Positions 58,670-64,000 of a DNA stretch of 64,000 bases are shown here, piece after piece; the stretch's first letter is position 1; every line of letters starts with the position of its first letter. Made by a program: the position numbers and the translations under genes. The notes beneath the pieces are model-generated. The model saw nothing but the letters and a program-made list of their open reading frames with translations, was not told where the DNA came from and did not search any database. The DNA comes from Pochonia chlamydosporia 170 (taxonomy: Eukaryota; Ascomycota; Sordariomycetes; Hypocreales; Clavicipitaceae): the NCBI RefSeq assembly GCF_001653235.2, contig NC_035792.1, positions 3,224,001 to 3,288,000 of the forward strand. The letters are read 5' to 3'.

Positions 58670-59619
58670 ATGGAGGACGAGCAAGCTGCAACCGAGGCAT
58701 CTCAACTAGACAAGGAGATTGCCTCACTAAGAAAACAATGTATGCAACACGCGGTCTACCAGTTGAAACTCACCTCACTAACACACCATCAGCCACATCG
58801 CTACGCAAAGTCCTCCAGATCCAATGCTCAACCATTCTCTCATCAGCATCAACCTCACGTCTCATCCGTTCCTCTTCATCACCAGCCGTAGGCCGCCGCG
58901 CCCGCACATCAGACACCCCATCCACCAAGCTCAACAGCCGCTCAACCCAGCAACAAGCATACATGCAACAATGCATCTACCGAATCTCCGCACCAGTAAC
59001 CTCCTTCAAGGTTCGCGACCCGGACCCCAACGCCGTAGATAACGGCCACGTTTTGGGTCTCCGGTTCGAAATCATGTCGCGCGGCCAGTTCCTCCGCCCC
59101 TACTATGTCATGCTGAACCCGTATCCCAGCTCAAAACACCTCCGCGTCCACAGACACACTGTTCCTCCCGCGGTGCCCCTGGCCGGCCTCGCAGCAAGGC
59201 ACTTGCCGCAACCGTCGCGAACTACCGCCAGCGACAGTTCCACGGAACAGGATCTGGATCGGTTTGTGAGGACGCTCCGGCGGGAGATTGTGCGCTACCA
59301 CAACCGCCTGGGCGTTTCTGCAGACCTCAGACGAAGACTGGGCTTACACGAGAGGAGTCAACAGGCCACATCGCCGGATGCGCTTGTAGAAGCTAGCATT
59401 GCGGACATTGAAGCCAAGCAAATCAATCTTGCGTGGGCGAATGACAGGACCGGCCGACTTATCATGGATGATGACGGCAACGTTGTCAAGTTTGTGGTAT
59501 TTGGGAGGGACGGGCGCGACTGGGAAGCCTCGAGCGCCGTGTTTGAGAAGAACGATAGTATTGAGGAGGTCGCGAGGAAATTGGAGGAGCGTTTGGAGGA
59601 GAGTATATCGGAAGAGTAG
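58670..59619 (+). CDS. CENP-O/Mcm21-like kinetochore protein
   Basis: Two exons (58670..58739, 58793..59619), 298 residues. It starts MEDEQAATEASQLDKEIASL, the short N-terminal helix usual for fungal members. The intron is 53 nt (GTATGC..CAG). The CENP-O domain spans about residues 85-260: YRISAPVTSFKVRDPDPNAV, VLGLRFEIMSRGQFLRPYYV, LRVHRHTVPPAVPL and LRREIVRYHNRLG. The acidic C-terminus resembles the usual tail. CENP-O (Mcm21 in yeast COMA complex) works at the inner kinetochore with CENP-P (Ctf19), CENP-Q and CENP-U, supporting chromosome segregation. Sequence conservation in this family is low outside the domain, so the call rests on these blocks. Divergent from the acetyl-CoA transporter. 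Confidence 0.85.
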
Positions 59620-60162
59620 GAGTAATGATTGGATACCCGGAATAGCAATTGACATGGCGTTACAATTCACATGAACTGCGGGCACGTGGCATCACATGGC
59701 GTTTTTGATATCGAGTCTAGATTTATTGGGACTTTGGAACTCAAAAAATGAGAAAACGATGCGTCACTTTTTATAGCCAATGTTATGGATAGGACAATTG
59801 TATATACAAACTATCACTAGAGTACATCACTGGCGAGATATGATACAAGCTTTTTGTTTTCAGCACAACAAATAAAAGTGAATTTGCAGAGAAGTCTTAA
59901 TACAAGAAACCAGGCATCGTCATGCTCTCAACACCCAATCCCTCCCACGCCAACCATGGGTGTCCATCGATGACGCTCCCCAAAATATGAATCCACAACC
60001 TCACAAAAAAGTAAACTGCCTCTAAATTTGTAAATTAAATTACAGTGGGAAAATTTGTATCTCGCCACGCCGATCCCATAAAGTCGTCATGATGATGTAC
60101 TCGAATGTACTTCAGCATCTAGAAGAAATAACCACGATGCCAAGTGGCCCTACCATCTCAAC
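59620..60162. other. Convergent 3' region (CENP-O / GPI protein)
   Basis: About 540 bp between convergent stop codons. AT-rich with no gene recognised. Confidence 0.6.
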
Positions 60163-60975
60163 TTAGATGAGCAGGGCAGCAACGAGACCCATGGCGACGA
60201 CGGCGCCAACCTTCTGGCTGTTCTGGGCAGCCCCAGCAATGACGGGAGGCTGAGTCCAGTTGCCAGAAGGAGGCTGGACCTGAGTGCCAGTGCCCATAGG
60301 AGGGGGAACAACCACAACGGGGGTGGTGGTGCAAGGAGTGGTGGCAGGAGGGGGAGGAGCAACCACGACGGGAGTAGTGGTGCAAGGAGTAGTAGCGGGA
60401 GGAGGAGGAGCCTGAGTACCGGGCTTGGTGTAAGTGGGAGGAGCCTGAGTAGTAGCAGGGACGGTACCAGGGACGGTAGCAGGCTTAGTCCAGGTAGCAG
60501 GGACAGTGGCCAGAGTGCTGGTGGTGACGGGCACGGGGCAGATGGTCGTGGTAGCTGGGATGATCACGGTGGTGACCTGGCCACGGCCAGGGCAGTTGGT
60601 GACGGTGGGAGCACAGCTGATGATGGTCTGGATCTGAGTCTGGGTGACGGTGCTGGTGCCCCAAGTGTGAGGAGCCTCGGGCTTGCAGTCGCAAGGGTGA
60701 ACATAGTGCCACTCGTGGTTGCCGTTGTCGTCACAGCCGTCCATGGGGACGTGGTGAGGAGGGTGCCAGACGTCGGTGCAGCCAGGAGGAGGAAGGGACT
60801 TGGGGCAGTCATCAGACTCGATGGAGATTTTAGCAGGAAGCTTGATGTTGAGGCCCAGGCAGATGTCGACGCTGACGAGGCCACCAACGTCGAGGCCGAG
60901 CTGGAGAGGTGAGCGAGCCTCGTGGGCCGAAGCAACAGCGGCAACGGCGGCGGCAGCGATGACAGCAGACTTCAT
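60163..60975 (-). CDS. GPI-anchored cell-wall protein, Thr/Pro/Val-rich
   Basis: Single exon, 270 residues. The ATG at 60975 opens a classical signal peptide ([17 protein letters not shown]). The N-terminal ~90 residues carry six to eight cysteines ([39 protein letters not shown]) and Gly/His/Trp-rich loops. A Thr/Pro-rich stalk follows with VTNCPG and [11 protein letters not shown] blocks, then two near-identical units of [16 protein letters not shown]. The C-terminus, [20 protein letters not shown] followed by [12 protein letters not shown], is a typical GPI-attachment signal. It resembles fungal surface and adhesin-type proteins, but no specific family was identified. It is probably heavily O-glycosylated and wall-linked. 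A TATA-like box lies about 180 bp upstream. Confidence 0.82.
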   Translation of the reverse strand: MKSAVIAAAAVAAVASAHEARSPLQLGLDVGGLVSVDICLGLNIKLPAKISIESDDCPKSLPPPGCTDVWHPPHHVPMDGCDDNGNHEWHYVHPCDCKPEAPHTWGTSTVTQTQIQTIISCAPTVTNCPGRGQVTTVIIPATTTICPVPVTTSTLATVPATWTKPATVPGTVPATTQAPPTYTKPGTQAPPPPATTPCTTTPVVVAPPPPATTPCTTTPVVVVPPPMGTGTQVQPPSGNWTQPPVIAGAAQNSQKVGAVVAMGLVAALLI

Positions 60976-63068
60976 TTTGACTGAGGTTGGACACACGAAG
61001 TGTAAAATTTGTAATGAGTGGACGGGTAATTAGAAAAGCCCGGAAAACGAAGGTATAAAGTGAGAGTGGTTGGAGAAAGTGTCCAAGATTTCTGCTTGTG
61101 TGCTGATGAGGATGAAAAGAAAAGGACTGTTGCTCGTCAGGGCACGTCAAGGGTCTTAAATAGACCATGACAATCATGACCCAGCAACAAACATGCTATC
61201 GTTCCCAATCGCATTTTCCCCTTGGGCTGCGCAATGGGCGTTGATTCATGGGGAAATGAGGAGCAGAAACAAGACAAACCGTAGTCGGTGGTAGTTGCAT
61301 GCAATAGGCTTCGCCCCTGTCTCTCAATAACTACCCCGGTTTAGAACGTGCAGGTAATCAGAGTGAGATTATTGTGACTCGGCTGGTGGATGGGCTATTT
61401 AGTTTCCCAAACTGGTCCAGATAAGTCCCAGTCTTTCCAGGAACAATGTCTGATCCTCATGCAGCCATGTCAAGGGCCTCGTGGAGTAGCTGGCGAGAGT
61501 GGCGGGCCGTGCGAGTGAGCCAGCGAATGATGTGAACCGTTGCCGGCAAGATCGGGTTGGGGTACCTGCGCTAGCGCAAGTGCCGACAAGACTTTTGACA
61601 GGCTTGATTTGGCTGTTTGGCGGTTTGGATGGAGGGACGGAGTTGCTGGGTTTGCTTTTTCCTGTCTGGTGTCCTGTCCAAAAGGGCGGCGGCGGCGGCG
61701 GCGGCCATGGGCGCATCAAAGCAGAAGCTGGACCATCTTGTGTCGCGTGGGTCGTCAACGCAACGAATCAAGGAAGTATTGCTCCTGGTCCTGTATGCAC
61801 AGAGTACGGGGCAAGCACGTCGACTGGTAACTTTTCTCCTGTGTTGCGTAAGATTTGATCACATGTTCCAGCTCTGGCGTTGCATCCATCGTCATCAATC
61901 ATCAACCAAATTCTTGCTCAATCTTTTTGCTTTTCAGGTGTGTTCAAGGCGCTTTCCTTTCGTCGGTAGTTTTCGCTGCCCTCGTCTTCTCCCACGTCTC
62001 AATCCCATTCATTGTGTAAATTGTTTTTGTTTAAGCGTTGTGAATCAACTCCTCGAGACAAGGGATGACATAGTGAAAGTTGCCGCCCCTCTTGCCATTT
62101 TGAGCAGCAACAAGGCGAACGTGGAGACAATGGGGGTCCAATTTCCGACTGAGACCAGACCAAAAACCCACGGCCGATAAATTTGTTCTGCAGGGCAGCT
62201 GTGTCCGCCTTCCCCCTGGCGTTCTCTGTACTCCGTATTTCCGTACTTTGTCTATTCTCTCAATGGTGGTGTCAGTTCGTTCGCCTAGCCATAAAAAACA
62301 AGCAAGCTGCAACGGCCACACTTCGTGGCATTAGCGGCAAAAAATATAAAAAACAAAAATACTGCAATGGCGGCCGCTTTAGCCTAGCAATCAAGCACGG
62401 TATACACTAATGAGCTTGTTTTGCTGTTAATTGGTTCAGAAATTTGCTTCATTCGGCCGTCGACGCGTGTTCTCACCGTCGACTGCTCCATACTGTGTCC
62501 AGATTGGATCGTATTCTCCTCTCCTGCAGGCTTCCGGGCAGGGATACGGCCAGAACAGCTTCGATCTTGATTTATTTTATCTTCTTCCCTTGACTTGGTT
62601 TGGCTCCACCAAGGGCGAGCTGCACGCTCCATGTTGGCTCTGTAGCCCATTCAGATAGGGACCGTGTCACAGAGCAATGGGTATACTGTCAAAGTGGACA
62701 TTGTGATATCGGTTTGCTCGTTATTGCGCGTGGGCCAGAATTTGACCCATCCGTTCATACCGCCCTTTTTGACAGCCCAGGGTACGGGCGAACCGAAGTT
62801 GCAGAAGGTATAGGAATTCACTGCCAGAAAGAAGAAAAAAAGGGATGATAACATCATCAACGTGTCTGCTGTGCGGTAGACTCTGTGCAGAGTGGAACAA
62901 TGAGATCTGATTGATGGCGAAAAGGCTTCCGTTGACAACAGATTTGCGGCTGACAATCGGCCAAGAACCTGTATTGCAAACGAAAATCTTTCGTACAAGC
63001 CGCTCGGGATAGATGCCGGAGGTCTCTCAAATCATGCTGTCACTATTTCCGACTAAACAGTATGACCT
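60976..63068. other. 2.1 kb intergenic region (GPI protein upstream, Yae1 downstream)
   Basis: Contains the GPI-protein promoter with a TATA-like box at 61155-61163. A GGC/GCG microsatellite is at about 61683-61706. The longest open frames here are in the GC-rich part and show no domain. No supportable gene. Confidence 0.45.
61155..61163 (-). promoter_or_regulatory. Putative TATA box of GPI-protein gene
   Basis: CTATTTAAG on the minus strand, 180-188 bp upstream of the coding start, followed downstream by a pyrimidine-rich leader. Position and leader suit a strong fungal promoter; no transcription data. Confidence 0.4.
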
Positions 63069-63755
63069 TCACCAATCCAGTGATTGCTTTGCCCGTGCGG
63101 GAACAGACGTGTTGAGCGGCTCAACGGGCACTGCGTCCATGCGTGGCCCATTGTCATCGTCCAGTATCGAAAGTTGAATCTGCCACAAATTCACCTGATC
63201 ATCGACAGTCTTGCTCCATTTCTGTATCAAGGGGTGTGCAGCGGCAACGTCGGGGAATAAAACTTGATCACCATCTCTAGCCGTAACGTCGTAGTTCCAG
63301 TTGCCGTCTGGTGCCCAGTACTCAGCTGAGAAGATCTTGGCGGTGCTCAGCTCGTCTCTCGCTGCATTTAGCAACTGCTCTGCCGCCTCTGCAGCTTGGC
63401 CAGATTGGCCCTTGATCGCGTCAGCAATGCCTTCGACAATCCCGAGTAGGTGTCCTGCACGAGCTCCAATCGTGGCACCTAGGCTGAAACCTTCATCGAA
63501 TCCAGCCTGGATGCTCGACTCCTTGGCCACCGTGATGCCTTCTCGATATCCAGCATTCGTATGTTCAGTTTCCAGACGCCGTATATCCGAAGGATGAGAG
63601 CCACTTTGCGCCTCTGGTTCGGTTGGTGAAGCCGATGCCGATCCAAAAACATCGTCGAGCTGATCAAGGCTTGCTTGCGGTTCCACCTGTGGCCCTCCGC
63701 CGATGTGTGCCAAGTAGGCATCCTCGGAAGAGTTCTCTATGGGCTGGAAATGCAT
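63069..63755 (-). CDS. yae1: Yae1-like Fe-S maturation adaptor
   Basis: Single exon, 228 residues. An N-terminal LDDVFGS motif and SDIRRLETEHTNAGYREGIT precede the deca-GX3 segment. Gly is repeated every fourth residue (69, 73, 85, 89, 93, 97, 101, 105, 109) in AGFDEGFSLGATIGARAGHL and its continuation, the signature of Yae1 proteins. Yae1 with Lto1 adapts the cytosolic Fe-S assembly (CIA) machinery to the ribosome-recycling ATPase Rli1/ABCE1. Two features stand out: the protein is longer than budding-yeast Yae1 (141 residues), with an extra C-terminal ~100 residues, and it ends in Ser-Leu-Asp-Trp. A C-terminal Leu/Ile/Met-Asp/Glu/Ser-Trp/Phe tripeptide is a CIA-targeting signal which in yeast lies on Lto1. 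That this Trp acts so here is inference. Confidence 0.85.
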   Translation of the reverse strand: MHFQPIENSSEDAYLAHIGGGPQVEPQASLDQLDDVFGSASASPTEPEAQSGSHPSDIRRLETEHTNAGYREGITVAKESSIQAGFDEGFSLGATIGARAGHLLGIVEGIADAIKGQSGQAAEAAEQLLNAARDELSTAKIFSAEYWAPDGNWNYDVTARDGDQVLFPDVAAAHPLIQKWSKTVDDQVNLWQIQLSILDDDNGPRMDAVPVEPLNTSVPARAKQSLDW

Positions 63756-63936
63756 GTTGCACTTGGTGACTATGGCGTTTTGGAGGTCTCAGTTGGATTT
63801 TCTGCTGACAAGGGCATGCATGGATGCTTGTTTCCCGCCCTTTGCAGTGTGAGCAGAAGCGTCTGGTGGATGTGTGTGCAGAACATTGAACCCACCAGAC
63901 CCGTCTGACAGAAAAACTGCTTCTCGCGTTGTTATC

Positions 63937-63990
63937 CACACTGTATCGCGCGATAAATTATGCACTGGCTCAATGGTGAGATACAGTGTG
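63937..63990. repeat. Perfect 11 bp inverted repeat at window end
   Basis: CACACTGTATC at 63937-63947 and its exact complement GATACAGTGTG at 63980-63990, separated by 32 bp. It may be a hairpin or an end of a short element continuing beyond the window. It does not match the MITE family. Confidence 0.6.
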
Positions 63991-64000
63991 AATACTGTAT

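Noticed and set aside
61617..62180. 187-codon open frame in GC-rich DNA, containing an Ala run
   Set aside because: Opens with a non-ATG codon, contains a GCG microsatellite and no recognisable domain; the opposite strand shows only a Pro run.

Overview
The window looks like nuclear DNA of a filamentous ascomycete, most likely order Hypocreales and plausibly a Clavicipitaceae (Metarhizium-like) fungus. Evidence: short GT..AG introns (about 46-226 nt), AreA, Dbf2/Sid2 and Med12 proteins of Sordariomycete type, roughly 3.3 kb per gene, CT-rich leaders and recurrent TACCTAGGTA palindromes. An animal-type NPC2 gene at 46739-47260 also fits Metarhizium, where an insect-derived NPC2 is known. The genus is an inference. 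All spliced models were built by hand from splice motifs, reading phase and family similarity.

Layout. 1-839: 3' part of an SRPK-like kinase. 840-6690: long non-coding stretch with two ~120 bp MITE copies. 6691-8745: RBR-type RING protein that lacks the catalytic cysteine. 10870-11399: ribosomal protein eS28. 13735-16359: Rgd1-like F-BAR/RhoGAP protein, with a third MITE copy in its upstream region. 17057-21775 (-): Mediator subunit Med12. 25731-26552 (-): secreted CREG-like protein. 27955-30087: Dbf2/Sid2 kinase. 31230-34579 (-): nitrogen regulator AreA. 34580-41430: long stretch with no supportable gene. 41431-43179 (-): glutamate decarboxylase. 44240-45061 (-): LITAF-domain protein. 46739-47260: NPC2. 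47675-48590: frameshifted SGNH-hydrolase gene. 49358-50217: WBP11-like splicing protein. 51821-53298: MFS monocarboxylate-type transporter. 53733-54833 (-): phosphopantothenate-cysteine ligase. 55828-57616 (-): acetyl-CoA transporter. 58670-59619: CENP-O/Mcm21. 60163-60975 (-): GPI-anchored wall protein. 63069-63755 (-): Yae1.

Most genes are single-copy housekeeping or regulatory genes and do not form a biosynthetic cluster. Two functional themes recur: CoA metabolism (phosphopantothenate-cysteine ligase beside an acetyl-CoA transporter) and lipid/endosome handling (LITAF, NPC2 and the SGNH hydrolase are neighbours). No tRNA, rRNA or CRISPR array was recognised.

The points most worth a second look are: the pseudo-RBR protein whose RING2 catalytic-cysteine segment is replaced; the animal-type NPC2 with a disrupted lipase-like gene next to it; the TA-flanked MITE family; a Yae1 protein ending in a CIA-targeting-like Leu-Asp-Trp; and a His-rich AreA N-terminus.
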